Positions 1 through 13,200 are shown, counted from the stretch's first letter. The stretch is 64,000 nucleotides of DNA from Brevipalpus yothersi (GCA_003956705.1 QZCP01000146.1:62001-126000), one strand, 5' to 3'. A program made the numbers and translations. Notes: generated by a model not told the origin, from the letters alone.

Positions 1-12
1 CCTGGAACTCAC

Positions 13-773
13 CTCATAACATCCATCACCAAGATTTACGCTTTGGCCTCCACCATTGGCATCCAAGTCTCTTTCAACTGTGAAACACCTTTTTGAGCGT
101 AAAATCACAACCCAATCTCACTCTAACGAAATGAATTGCTAGATACTTACCCTGGTTGATCAGAGCGGAAAACAACGTAGTTCAATGTCTCATTTTGGGA
201 CTTTAAATCATCTAGTTCATCCCAGAATATGAATCTAATACAAGTATCCAATTCCCATTCTCTCATTGCTGAGGTGACTGATGAACGGCAAGCTTCGTCA
301 CAGCCTATCGATTGAGTGAAAATATTTGAGATTTGTTTTCGTGTCAAATAACAATTTTCTTGGAGTAGTAATAAAACGAACTTAACTACGGTGGAAAACG
401 TAGGGAATCTGATTTTTTGGCCAGTATTTGTTCTTATTTAGCTTGTTCTTGATATTTTTCCCAGGATGATCTGAGGACATTTCGACTATTGTATTCCTAG
501 TCTGAGAGAAATGAATAGAAAGAAAAAAGATTTAAGGGTGAAAATTGAATCAAAAAATTGCGAAAAAATTCTCACAAGTCATATTTGGCAATTAGAAGAT
601 ATTTAATCAAGAACTTTTACGATTATTCTCTTGCTAGATAGTAACGAATTAACTGTCTGAAAATTTTGATGAACTTTTCTCACCTTCGAGTTATTGGAAA
701 TCTTCGAAACTTCGAAGTTTCCGAAAACACCGGTCAAGAAAAATAAAGATAAATAAAATCTTAAGCCAACCAT
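13..773 (-). CDS. Astacin-family (M12A) zinc metalloprotease, 5' part only
   Basis: Secreted or membrane-associated zinc endopeptidase, cut by the left window edge. Four minus-strand exons assemble in phase: 684-773, 390-501, 151-304 and 13-88 (introns of 182, 85 and 62 nt, all GT-AG). The first exon encodes a clear signal peptide (MVGLRFYLSLFFLTGVFG) and a short basic pro-segment. Exon 2 carries the mature-domain start YWPKNQIPYVF. Exon 3 has the diagnostic AMREWELDTCIRF block. Exon 4 has GGGQSVNLGDGC, the typical astacin sheet and turn. The zinc site HExxHxxGFxHE would lie in exons beyond position 13 and cannot be checked here. The reading frame is also open upstream to 851, so an earlier Met is possible, but the signal peptide favours 773. 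The exon 3 start could also be 358 (31-nt intron). 304 is preferred because it gives the usual spacing between IPYVF and the AM-x-W helix. Confidence 0.8.
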
Positions 774-2473
774 TTCATTGTAGATCACTTGAATATCTGA
801 CTTCCGTGAAAGTTCATAGTATGTTTCTTCTTCTTTCTGTTCCTCTTCCACTATCTTTTGCCAGGTTCTTTGCTTCTTGTTCCCCAGTGAATATGAATTT
901 CTAATAAATGTGGGTCCTTCAAGAATATGTATATCACCTCAGGCATATGTTAGTGCTCTATCTGATTCTCATGTTTATCTTTGAGTACTTTTTTGACTGG
1001 CCCTCATGACAGTTATGATTTTCAAGCTTGATCTAACATGATGGAACGCCTTCCATTTATATCCAGTCACTTCGTAGCTGAATACTCGTGAAAACAAAGT
1101 TCACAAACTGGCTAACTTACCAACTCTCACTTCCGTTTCCGCTCTCTCCATCTTAAAGTTGGAAAAGTTTTCTCCTCTACTAATCTGCATGCTGGAGGAA
1201 AACGATTATGAATTGGATGTTAATGGAAGAATTCGAACAGATTCTCCATTGCCCATGTGAACATGGACAGATTTAATATAATATATTTGTGTCAAACCTA
1301 TGGGTAAAAGTATCCAAAGAAGTTTGGAATCCGATTCGAGTGTTAACCTGGTTTGATGATTCGAGAGAAATACATTTACTCTCACACTAACATTTTTTTA
1401 TCCTGACACCAGAGAATGTAAATCATGATCTGATTAGTGGGGAACATTTGCATCTCCTGAGTTGAGAAGATAACTATGGCTTCAATTCTTGGGTAAGGCT
1501 TCTCTTTCCGACACACAGTCATCTATCGACTACCCATTCTTCTTACCTACCCTTGGTGATTCCATTTCAGATTATGAAACGTTACATGGGAAAAAGTATA
1601 AGTATATTGTTCATATAAGTTTTTTTTCATGATTGAGCGTAGACACTCAAGCAATGATATGAGTTCTCCCAGAAATAGAGAACATATCATTCAACTGAGT
1701 CAGGACTTTAATGGGGTTCTCTTTGGCCCTGATTTCTGTATCCAATGTACTCCAATGGTTAACTTTGGTTAGACAGTGTATTTCTTAACTTGGGCATTTG
1801 TTTGGTTTGATGGAAGCAAATGCAAATCGAATAGCTCAACATTCATTTCCTGATCATACGATATTCATGATTCAATTGCATATGAACAAAATTACAAATA
1901 GAGCTGATATAAGCACTCCTTTTTACTTTTCAATATATTATGTATATCATTCATGATGCCTCCCACGATATAGCTTTTAACTTCAAATTAACCTTTTGTA
2001 GAAAATGAAAAAAAGAAAAACTTTTAACTTCAAATTCTCAAGAGAATATTCAATGCACCTGTGATGATGGTTGGTTGAAAAAATAGCCAAACTTCTCATA
2101 ATACTGATACTGATTCATGGAAAGTTGACAAACTTATGAAAAAATTCAAGTCCATTGAAAATTCCTTTCGTTAGAGAAACTCTGGCAAAAGAACCAATAA
2201 ATATTTTTGCGTTTGAAAATGTTTCATCACATAATAGCGCTCTTAATATAAGCTTAATATAAGCTTGGGTTCCTTGATCATCTGGAGTGACGTTGAGGAA
2301 GAGTGTCCATCTCTTGATTGACTCTTGGATACGTCATTAAAAGTGTGGAGAGAAATCATTATTCGCTGGATTTGCTGTTGGAATCAGTGTTGACTGCGAC
2401 TTTGCTCTGGTTTCAAGTTAAAAAGATACGTTTTACGGTTGAAGCGAAAGATCAGTTCTAAAACAATCTAAAA
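774..2473. other. Intergenic, no gene seen
   Basis: AT-rich DNA between the start of the astacin gene and the next secreted-protein gene, which are divergently transcribed, so it holds both promoters. No ORF with protein-like composition was found. A short direct repeat of CTTAATATAAG occurs near 2240-2262, about 210 bp upstream of the next start codon. Whether it is regulatory is unknown. Confidence 0.5.
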
Positions 2474-2975
2474 ATGAATAAACTTATACTCCTAGTAGTA
2501 TCTGTGGTAGCTTGTGTTTCCTTCATCAGATGTGAGAAGGAGGAGGGTAAGCGAAATATGATGATCAGAAAATTCTACCAAATGATCAATTCGAATTTTC
2601 ATCGAAAATTCATCTCATCTCTCTCTCTCTCTCTACCATTTCAATGAAATTATTTTCATCTTAGAATACGCGAGTCCTCAAGAGCTTATGGCCATTCTGA
2701 ACCGAGCCAATCAAGCAGTTGCTGAGATTGACAACTTGATTGCCACCAAAGGAAACAAATTCTACCACAAAGAGTCTCTTGAATCATGGAAATCGATCAT
2801 TTTGAACACTATGTTAGACGAGAAGAGCAAAGCTGAAACTGTGCAAGAAGCAAAGGTAACGAAGAAGAAGGCCCAAAACTATTCACTTCGTCTCCAGACA
2901 GCTGAGAAGATTATTAAAGACGCTAAGGATAACAAGGTGCCCAAGCGAAAATCTAATCGCAATAAGGCTAAGTAA
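2474..2975 (+). CDS. Small secreted lysine-rich helical protein, family not recognised
   Basis: Two exons, 2474-2546 and 2665-2975, joined by a 118-nt GT-AG intron in matching phase, giving 127 residues. The N-terminus is a signal peptide (MNKLILLVVSVVACVSFIRC) followed by an acidic stretch. The rest is predicted mainly helical, rich in Lys, Glu and Ala, and ends in a very basic tail (VPKRKSNRNKAK). Apart from the signal region there are no cysteines, so it is not a disulfide-rich peptide. I do not recognise a family. A lineage-restricted secreted protein is the most that can be said. The head-to-head position with the astacin gene may be chance. The stop is followed by an AT-rich 3' region. 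Confidence 0.7.
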
Positions 2976-3963
2976 TGATAATATAGAAAGATACGATCTA
3001 TTTTTCATTCGCAATTGGCTTGGAAAACGATAATGGATATTGGGAATTTGAGTCTACATTCAAATATATCGAAAAAAATTTTCTGATGCGAGACAATAAA
3101 AGTTTCGAAAATCTGTATCACTTTTTTTCCTCTTCTCCTTCTTTTCTCCTTGCGAAAGGTAAGTACATACGAACTGGACCTAGGAAAAGTGTTGAACAAG
3201 ATTAATCAAATCGATTTCAGGGTAAATATTGTATATTTTTGGCCTAAAATTCTATTAAGAATATATCGGAGAGATTGATTCTTTTCCAATTGATCAAACA
3301 CAAAGTATCCAATGATCCTGGGAAAAGAAGTTACGTGTCCAGTGAATCATTAGTGCGATGCGTTGACAAGTGTATTTACCAAGATGAGAGTGAAACAGTC
3401 TATCCCGATAGCCATTAGTGATTCAGTTCGCTAGACTTTCGTGCAAATCGTATGGTGCTTCATTTATAGACTTTCATAGAAAACAAAAAGAAAAATTCTC
3501 TTTCCATCAATCTTCCATACTCTTGAAAATATTTTCCCCGCTAACTGATTATCGTTTTGGACAAGGTCCTAGGCAAAAGTCGAAATAAATTCATCAGCTT
3601 CTAGTTCAAGGTACTTTCTCTCTTTCTCTCTTTCTCTCTCTCTCTCTCTACCTCTCTACCTCTCTACCTCTCTTCTTTCATCAAAAACGAAAGTATCAAG
3701 TCAACTTGTGATGAATTCGTACAACATCTTCATATGCAGGCAAAAAAAAAGAAAATATTTAAAATTATCGATATTCGTTGAAATGCTGTGGAAAAAGTTG
3801 TGAAACATCCATGTCCAATCGAGATCTCTCCAAAGTCTTGATCGATCTCTCGAACATATTCTGAGTAAAAGTACAAGAAAATGTTCAACACCAGAGAGCA
3901 GATCATACCTAATCGATACTGTCGCCCTCTATAAACCACACCCACTTTACACAGAGTCCTCGC
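2976..3963. other. Intergenic with CT microsatellites
   Basis: No supported gene. Short overlapping ORFs on both strands at 3005-3205 read through the same DNA and look like chance. A CT-rich run with CTCTAC repeats lies near 3613-3674. Confidence 0.5.
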
Positions 3964-3992
3964 TTGAAAATTCTTTCCCCCCCTTCAACTCT

Positions 3993-3996
<4 letters not shown>

Positions 3997-4061
<65 letters not shown>

Positions 4062-4095
4062 ATCCTCCCCCTATCTTCACCCACTCTCTCTGTCN

Positions 4096-4165
<70 letters not shown>

Positions 4166-4198
4166 ATCCTCCCCCTATCTTCACCCACTCTCTCTGTC
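3997..4198. repeat. (CT)n microsatellite, duplicated block with one ambiguous base
   Basis: Two long (CT)n runs, about 3997-4058 and 4096-4162, each followed by the same unique tail starting TTCATCCTCCCC. The tails begin at 4059 and 4163, a 104-bp offset. An N at 4095 sits in the middle. This is either a true tandem duplication or an assembly artefact at a collapsed repeat. It lies in the presumed promoter or 5' UTR of the Galpha-q gene. Confidence 0.9.
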
Positions 4199-4354
4199 TC
4201 TCTTTTTCTGTCTGTCTCTGTGTCTTTGCCCAAAGACTATGGAAATCTATGTGTCTATGTGTGTTTCATTTTGATTATTCACTATCAATCATATTTTCTT
4301 CCTTTATTCAGTGGAGTATCGTAGTTGCAAAATTAATATACACATCTAAAATTA

Positions 4355-4700
4355 AAGTTGTATCACTACTACTACTACTACTACCACCACCACCACCACA
4401 TCTTTCTCTCTCTCTCTTTTTCTCTCTCTTTCATCATCATCATACACACCACCACAACACACCAACACACCAATACACTAGTACACCAACACCAACATCA
4501 ACACACCAAGGTTCAAGATCCAACACACCACATCCAATATCCAACATCCATTACACCAACGCACCAACACACCATCACATCAACATCCAACATCCGACAT
4601 CCAACATCCAACACACCATAAACCAATACACTAGTACCAATACACCTACACACCTACACACCGACACCACCACCACCACCACCACCACCACAGACACATA
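4355..4700. repeat. A/C-rich low-complexity tract upstream of Galpha-q
   Basis: Almost purely A, C and T on this strand: (CTA)n and (CAC)n triplets, then irregular repeats built on ACACCAACAC and ATCCAACATCC, ending in (CAC)n about 40 bp before the Galpha-q start codon. Long open frames across it encode only Ser/Leu, Thr/His or Tyr/His runs and are not genes. Confidence 0.85.
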
Positions 4701-4736
4701 AAACACACACCATCTCTCAACTAGCAAGCCACCACT

Positions 4737-7350
4737 ATGGCGTGCTGTTTATCTGAAGAAGCCAAAGAACAGAAAAGAATTAATCAAGAAATAGAGAGAC
4801 AACTCCGGAAGGACAAAAGAGATGCTCGGCGTGAACTTAAATTGTTACTACTAGGTACTGGAGAGTCGGGCAAAAGTACATTCATAAAACAGATGAGAAT
4901 TATCCATGGCTCAGGCTATTCAGATGAAGATAAAAGAGGTTTTATTAAGCTTGTCTATCAAAATATATTCATGGCTATGCAGAGCATGATTAAAGCCATG
5001 AGTATGCTCCATATACAGTATAAAGATCCTAGAAATAAGGAAAATGCTGACCTCGTCCGATCCGTAGACTACGAAACGGTAACCTCTTTTGAACCTGCTT
5101 TTGTGGAAGCCATTAAAAACTTATGGGTTGACCCTGGTATACAAGAATGTTACGATAGGAGACGTGAATACCAGCTCACAGATTCTGCCAAATAGTAAGT
5201 TTAACCTACAAACATCTATCATTGATCAAATCAATCTCATTTCTCCGGTATGGTCCGTTTTGCCATTCATTGGATTAATTCCATCCAGCTAGTTTCTTAA
5301 TCTCAATTATCAAATAAATTTGTCTTGTCGATTGAGTTTAACTCTTATTTTCTCTTTTTTTCAGCTACCTTAGTGACATCGATCGAATTGCTGCTCCTGA
5401 TTATCTGCCGACCCAGCAGGATATCCTTCGAGTGAGAGTACCCACAACGGGTATTATCGAGTACCCGTTCGATCTAGATTCTATCATATTTAGGTAAGAA
5501 AATGAGTTCAAGCCCTTTTCTCCGATTTCTCTAGAAGATTAATTAATTCATGGAATCTATTCTTGTAACAGGATGGTAGATGTTGGAGGACAAAGATCAG
5601 AAAGACGAAAATGGATACACTGTTTTGAAAATGTCACATCTATAATATTTTTAGTCGCCTTAAGTGAATATGATCAAATTCTATTCGAGTCAGACAATGA
5701 GGTGGTAAGTAGCGGGAGATTTTCGATCATATCTTCACTCCTAGAAAGAATGTTGACTGATGAACCTTTGTTTATCTCCTATCTTCACAGAACCGAATGG
5801 AGGAGAGCAAAGCCCTCTTTAAGACCATAATCACATATCCGTGGTTTCAAAACTCTTCGGTCATCCTTTTTTTGAATAAGAAAGATTTACTAGATGAAAA
5901 AATCATGCATTCTCATTTGGTCGATTATTTTCCAGAATATGATGGTGAGTGTTCAACGTTCTCATTACTTCCTTACCATGCATGTTTATATTTCTATCCA
6001 CTGCTCAGTGTGATATGAACATACTTTCGCTGATGGGTCAATCTTTCGATTCTAACACACACACACACACACAAATTGGTACATTTGAACACTGGCTATT
6101 TTTACAAGTGAACAATAACAAAAAAAAGCAGCTTCTCCCTTCCTTTGAGCCCTTTTCGACTAGTAATAACACCCCATATCAGAGTCCATAGATGTGTTCT
6201 TTCCTCTCCCTCCCACCTTCGATGATATTCAATCATGATTGTTGAATCTTTCACACCAACTCCTCTAGTGGATGCATATTTTCACTCTTGCCTCTCATTC
6301 AGTCAACTTTTCTCTTCCCATCTTTCAAACATTCTTCTGTTCACTAAATACCAAGTTTCTCTCAAACCCGGTGAATTTCTATCTATCCTCCCTAGGTGTT
6401 ATAAGACATTAGCTCTCGATTCACTCACGATTAATCTATTAGTTATTGAGAAGAATCATCTTTCCTGATACACTTATCCCATTCTTTCGGTTTTCCTTGT
6501 GGATTGTATCTTCTTCCTTCATCAAGATTTGTTTTACACTCCCATAAACGTTGTGATCATTATATTCATCCACTTTCCTCTGGTCACAGGACATGCGTTT
6601 CCCTCTAGGCTTCTCCTCAATGTGGCGCGTTTCCTCTCTCTCTCTCCCTCTTTCTCTGTCTCTTTCTCTCTTTCTCTCTCTCTCACTCTTTTTTCGTCCT
6701 TCCCATAGATCTGCCTGGTTGGGCTGGTAACGCATCCTCCTTGAAGTGATACTTCGCGATTCGCTTGTAGTTTAATTCTTAATCATTCCATCTAAGGTGT
6801 ACACAGACTTTTGTCTAGTAACCACAGAACATCATTGCATTATCTATTCCTTCCATTCGATTAACATTCATTCTCTCACTAGGCATTGACCTCCACGAGG
6901 TGACCATTTACTAGCAGCATCTGAGACCTTAGCTCAAATGGATATCTATCATGACTCACTAAGAGCTGCTTTCTCACTATTCTCTACATCTTTACCCTCA
7001 CTTCTTCACAAGTTCCCTTTTTTCCTTGGCTTTTTTTCATTTTGCGGAACAACTCTCTTTTGATGATTGGCTCTCACATCTTTTTGAAATCTTTATTTCT
7101 CTTTGTCCTTCTTTTTGCACATTTTATTCATTCTCTCTCTCTATTTTTCTTTCGTGCAGGGCCGAAAAAAGATGCAATTCATGCTCGAGAATTCATTCTA
7201 AAGATGTTTGTCGACTTAAATCCAGACAGTGAAAAGATAATCTACTCTCACTTCACATGTGCCACCGACACGGAGAATATTCGCTTCGTTTTTGCGGCCG
7301 TTAAGGACACTATATTGCAGCTTAATCTCAAGGAATACAATCTTGTGTAG
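4737..7350 (+). CDS. GNAQ: Heterotrimeric G protein alpha subunit, Gq class
   Basis: Membrane-bound GTPase that links receptors to phospholipase C-beta. Five exons, 4737-5194, 5365-5493, 5572-5704, 5791-5944 and 7160-7350, close in phase to 354 residues, the usual length for Gq. Visible motifs: Cys3/Cys4 for palmitoylation; P-loop GTGESGKST at 40-48; switch I RVPTTG with the catalytic Arg at 177; DVGGQ with the catalytic Gln at 203; NKKD at 269-272; TCAT at 324-327; and the Gq-type C-terminus EYNLV. The sequence is highly conserved throughout. Intron 4 is unusually long for this window (1,215 nt). An AATAAA poly(A) signal lies at 7395-7400. The start is fixed by the conserved N-terminus [12 protein letters not shown]. 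Class assignment is near certain, but Gq versus G11 cannot be separated in invertebrates. Confidence 0.98.
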
Positions 7351-10278
7351 CCCAGTATTATAATATTCTTCCTTTTTTCATTGAATAAGAATTTAATAAA
7401 AGCATTTCTGTTTTACAAGATACTCCTAAGATTTTATAAAACAAACTTTTTGCCTACATAAGCAATGCGTTGTTTAGAAATAATCAGGTAAGCTGAATTG
7501 AGATATTTTTTTCTGAGATTTTCTCATGAATTTTCTTCTGTTTCCTCTCCATCCATCAGGCCTACAACTTTGCCCAAGATTTTCAAGAGGTGCTACCATA
7601 TTCTGCCTAGTTGAATCACCATCATCATCATCTCATCCAATGTACAAGAGATGAAAGGAAAATTCGTAAAGTTGAAAGTTTTTCACTGATACATCTTGTC
7701 AAAAGTCTCGATCTAGCCCTATGAATTAATTATTTCTAATTCACCCATGGAAATGTTGGTCAAACTTGGTCTTCATGTCTCATTTCCATGCCATAGAGGT
7801 GCCATTCTTAAGCATACGATGATGGAACACAAAAGTACCTCACTTTTTAGCGTGTTCAAATTTTCCCTCGGTTATACAAAAAGATAAAAAATTACAATCG
7901 AAGACTTTGGTTAAGATCTTTTTTCAAAGATCAGCTGATCTTTTTGCACTTGTTGAGTGCATCATATGCTGTAAAAATTTTTTGACGGAAGCAATGAAGT
8001 ATCATGTCAGCTATCTCATGTCTCTCATTCTTCTTTATTTCTTTCCACTTATTATATTTCATTCCGATATCATACCATGAGTTTCTATCTTGGTCCAAAA
8101 TTTTACGAACCAAAGTGTTCCGATCAATGTGTTGTGGAAACCCAAGCAAAGCTGCTCTTACTCAAGTTGTGTTTCATCTTAAGTCAGAAATGTTCCTCTC
8201 AAGTGATTATCATTAAGCAAACACCTTAATAGAGCTTTTTTCTCGAGAAAAAGAGGAAAGACAAACCCTTCTCAAGCTCTTCCTTCTGATAAAGTCACTA
8301 GAAGAACTCACACACACACACACACACTCACAAAACTTTGGCCATGTCAAAATAAGAGCCCGCCATCGAAGCGAAATTTTTTTTTCTCCATCTGATATCA
8401 TTAGCCATATTTTTTCATAATCATTGCCTACCAATTTGTCCAATCCAAGTCTAATCGACAGAATATACATATAATTGTGGTAATGCTGAGTGGTCTAGAA
8501 AATGAAAAAGTAATCTTCCACTTCAACCGGTTAGCTCACGCTCGCTGGTTTGTTTTGGTTCTGTACTTCGCGGCACTGGTCATGATCTCTATTACATACT
8601 TTCCCTTTCTCTTTCTCTCTCTTTCTCTCTCTCACTTTTTCGCTTTGTTTTCTCTCTCTCTTTCTTTCTTTCTCTCTCTCCCACACACTTCGTTACGAAT
8701 AGTAATCCATTCACTTGAGCCATTGGCTGAAAATTTATAAACATGGAATAAAATGATTGTTTCATTTTTCGAGGTGGAATCAATTGTATTAGCTGAGGAA
8801 TATTTTTGGTTTTCATGATGAGGTTGGATTTTTTTCTTAGTACTTGGGCTCACAGCTTGACAAGAAAATATGCATTTTCGAACGATAGTGAATGTGATTC
8901 GATTATCGGTAGATGGAATGATTTTAATTTCAAATTTGAATTGATATAAATAATCGAAGGAGAAGAGGATAGAAAGCGATCAGTTTCTTTCAACACACCT
9001 CATTATAATTAGGATCTATAAAGATACTCGGCTGATGTTTGATACGCTCAAGCATTTTTCTAATTGTCCAACATAGCTTGTCAAACTTTGGTGAAGTCTT
9101 AGAAATGTTTCATCGAGCATGAAAATGTGAAAGAGTTGCTATTTCAGTTTTCATTTGGTCTCATTTCATGGAATGTTAGTAAAATAGTTTGCTCACTGGG
9201 AAAAGATTGGCGAAGAATCTTGTTCAGGAGATGAATGAAAAAAGAATCAATTGCAATAAGAAAAAATTGAGATTCACTCGCTTATTGAAGCATTTCGAGA
9301 AATTCTCTTCTCTCTCTCTCTCTTGCCCTCTCATCAGCCGGCAAGTGTGAATAGGACAATTTTTTTGTTACAAATCAAATATTATTTGATATATTTAATT
9401 TTCTCACGCTTTAAAGGATTCGGAAACCATGTTTCAATGTGTTCATTCTTGCTTTTGCCATGACGAGAAAAAAAAGTAGGAAAAAGAATTCCTCTTTTTT
9501 CATGCTTGCTCGTTGAGTTAACAAGTGGTCGTGTAATGTTCACATACACACACATTCATGTATATATGAGCCCAACTACATGTGTATGTCTTGTTAGTGA
9601 AAGTCCTCACCCTTGACTGAGCTAAGGAAAAGGAAGAAAAAACAAATGAAAGAGAGAAACAGAAAGAGACAGAAAGAAAGAGAGAAAAAGAAAGAGAAAG
9701 AGAAAGATGATAATAAGTGTTAGCGAAGGAGATAATAATTAGTGATGATATCCATTGGATGAGCCAATACCAAGTCGCTTCTTTCATCATCAACTTCAAG
9801 TCGCTCCCTGTCAATCCAAGCAAGACACACATACCATCACTACATACTCTGGGATTCCTTTTTTTCATTTGATGTTATTTTTTTTATTGATGATATACCT
9901 CCATATATATTTATCAACAAGTCTTCACTCATCTTCTTTCTCTTCCTTACTCTTACTTTTTTCTCTTTCTCTCTCTCTCCATCGATATCTTCCTCACCAT
10001 CACAATTGGGCCGTAATATTAATCAATAAATGCTTTCATCCAACATCCAACGATAGCAATCTACGTGATCTTTGCCAATACGCGCCATTCGTTGGCAGGA
10101 TACATCATAAACATCATCGGCTGATTAAAACTCCAACGACAAGTGTTCGATGACAGTTTAAATGTCATTTTGATAGTGTATTTCAAGCTAACGTTAAAGA
10201 TACAGGTTGAGCGTCAATTTTTTGTGTGTACTTGTGTAATTATATCAAGTTATATCAAATATTTCATTTTTCAAAGTG
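7351..10278. other. Long intergenic region, one doubtful minus-strand exon
   Basis: About 2.9 kb without a confident gene. It holds several CT/GA-rich runs (8600-8690, 9305-9325, 9640-9710). A minus-strand frame at 7931-8149 has protein-like composition (includes QDRNSWYDIGMKYNKW) but no ATG. It could be an orphan last exon or chance. The right end should contain the PFKFB promoter and 5' UTR. Confidence 0.5.
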
Positions 10279-13200
10279 ATGGATGAAAAGTGAGTGTTTC
10301 AATTACTATCATTTTATTATTATGATTATTCTATTTATCTTTAACCTCTCATCATTTCGTACAGTTCGATGAAAAATTTTCCCAGAAAACTTTCTCAAGC
10401 ATCTTCAAGTGACACTAATGTTACCACAAATTCCAGCACAAACTCTCTGGCGATGAGAGCAGTTTTATCGACCATCGGATCAAATCAAGGGGTCCCCGAT
10501 TTATCCAAGCAACGAGGATCAATTCAAAATAATATGCCTGGTGTTCGACGAAGTTCAGTGACCAAAGATATGGATTTGCGGCGAGCGAGCTTAACTGATG
10601 GACAAAATTTAAGACGATCCAGTTTAACTGAAGTGAATTCCGGAAAATCAATCGAAGTCAAGCGAAAGTTTTCTCAAAGTAGCGGTGCAAAGCCATTTCC
10701 AATCAGAGGTGTGTAATTTTTGTTCAAATATTTTTTTTTCGATATTATCTTGCTAATTCGAGTTCAATCTGATTTTCAGGTGATCGGACAAACTATGTCA
10801 ATTTACCTCACATTATAGCAATGGTTGGATTGCCTGCTCGGGGAAAGACGTATATCGCTAAAAAATTAACTCGATATTTGAATTGGGTAGGAATCAAAAC
10901 TCGAGTTTTCAATGTTGGAGAATATCGTCGAATAGCAACAGAGACTTATAAGAATCATGATTTCTTCCGGCCAGATAATGAAGCCGCTATGACCATAAGG
11001 AAGTATGATTTTGAAAGTTAAAATTTGAATCTTTCATTTCATAATCAAACTCAATTTGAGAAATCTAATTTTACTTTGCTTTATCTATGGGAAAACAGTA
11101 AATGTGCTCTTGATGCACTTGAAGATATGTGTCGATGGATCATGGAAGATAACGGTGAAGTGGCCGTCTACGATGCAACCAATACAACCTATGACAGACG
11201 AAAAATGATTTATGAGGTCATAGTTGAAAAGTATGGCTATAAGTTATTTTTTGTTGAATCTATTTGCAATTCTCCAGAAATAATTGAAGCCAATATCAAG
11301 GTATTTTCTCTACATTACTTTTATCTGTGGCATCTCTTTTTCACCAGTAAAAATATTCATTCAAGTCAAATTTTGTTTGTCATACCAGGAAGTTAAAGTC
11401 CATAGTCCAGATTATCTCAACATGGACGAAGATCAAGCAGTCAAAGATTTTATGATGAGAATAGAGCATTACAAGCGAGTGTATCAGACTTTGGATGAGG
11501 AAAAGGAGAAAAGTTATTCTTTTATGCAAGTCTTCAATGCCGGTGAGAAAGTGTTGGTTCATAGACATGAAGGACACATACAAAGTCGAGTCGTTTACTA
11601 TCTTATGAATATTCACATCACTCCTCGTTCAATTTATCTTACAAGACACGGAGAGAGTGTCTATAATCTGATGGGTCGAATAGGCGGTGATTCGGATCTA
11701 TCGGAACGTGGTATACAGTATGCCCATGCATTGGCCCAATATATTACTAATCAACAGATTCCATCTTTGCGTGTGTGGACATCTCAATTGAGGCGAACAA
11801 TACAAACGGCTGAGCCCATCAATGCTTCCCAAGAGCGTTGGAAAGCGCTTGATGAGATAAATGCGGGAATTTGTGAGGAGATGACTTATGAAGAAATTCA
11901 AGAAAAATTTCCCAAGGAATTTGCTCTTCGTGATCAAGATAAATTTCATTATCGTTATCCAAAAGGAGAGGTTTGTTGTTGATTTTCTTCCAGCTACACG
12001 AACAATCATCATGAGTAGGAGTAAAAGTTTTTTTTATTGCTCACTTGCTCGAGGAAAGGGAAGATAGAAAATATCTTTACTCTCTCTCTCTTCTTCAGTT
12101 CGTGAAGAATAAGCAAAGCTTGCTAATTATCTTTATTGGACATTATCTCATCTACTTTACAACCTATCTTCTCAAAATAGTCTTATGAAGATTTGGTCGC
12201 AAGGTTGGAGCCCGTTATTATGGAATTAGAGCGACAAGAGAATGTTCTGGTGGTTGGGCATCAAGCAGTTCTTCGATGCTTACTAGCATATTTCATGGAC
12301 AAAACTTCAGGTAAAAACAGATCTGTTCTAATGAACATAATGAGAATGAGATTTTCCAGTGACTAGCTGAGTTTATTTGAGGACAAAATTATCAGAATCA
12401 TTTCTTTTAAAATTTTTTCGTAAGAAAAAGTCATTCAATTCTACTATCTCCTAGACGAAATGCCATATCTTGCGTTTCCCTTACATTCGGTTTTTAAGAT
12501 AACTCGAAAAGCATATGGCTCCAGAAAAGACGAGACAAAGTTCGATATTCCCCATGTCAATGATCACGATTTTGTATAGTATTTTTTCAATCCAGACTAT
12601 TTACAGAATAGTGATATTCTTTCATACCTAAGTAACTGGACTGGAATTGTCATATTCCAAAGAATTTCGGAGAGGTTTCTCGATTGAATATGATTGAGCA
12701 AAGATCGAACTTTTCTGCCTTATTTTTTGCGTATACAAGCGTAACGAACAAAAAGTCACTATATTCTTCCTATTCTCTACCACTCAATATATTCGTACGA
12801 ATAATTTACTGAGCTTCAGTTATACATGGATGCAATTTGTTTCTATTGATCATCATTTCCTTGTAGAGTTGTGTCATCGTCTTATTACTTGAAAGACTGA
12901 AAAACTAATCTACTCTTTCTATTGACATCCAGAGGATCTACCTTATCTGAAAATACCGTTACACACCATCATCAAGCTGACTCCTTTCGCATATGGTTGT
13001 GAAGTAGAAAACTTTCAAGTTCCTATTGAGGCGGTCAATACCCACAGAGAAAGGCCCAAGGTAAAACTCACAAGCCCTTGAGCCTCTAACGTTTAACACG
13101 TTTCAAGCAATTTTCTACCCAAAATCAGAATCACAATCAGAAACCAACACATGAACACACAAACACACTAACGATTGATCCTCATTGCTTATTAAGCAGC

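Noticed and set aside
359..389. 31-nt intron in the astacin gene
   Set aside because: The 85-nt alternative ending at 305 fits phase and matches astacin domain spacing better.
3005..3205. Overlapping ORFs on both strands
   Set aside because: Short frames over AT-rich sequence. Neither has a signal or family pattern.
3964..4701. 245-residue ORF of Ser/Leu, His and Thr runs
   Set aside because: It spans (CT)n, an N and A/C-rich repeats. The composition comes from microsatellites, not selection.
8477..8740. ORF beginning MVMLSGLENEK
   Set aside because: Second half is a CT-repeat translation (Ser/Leu). No splice or homology support for the first half.
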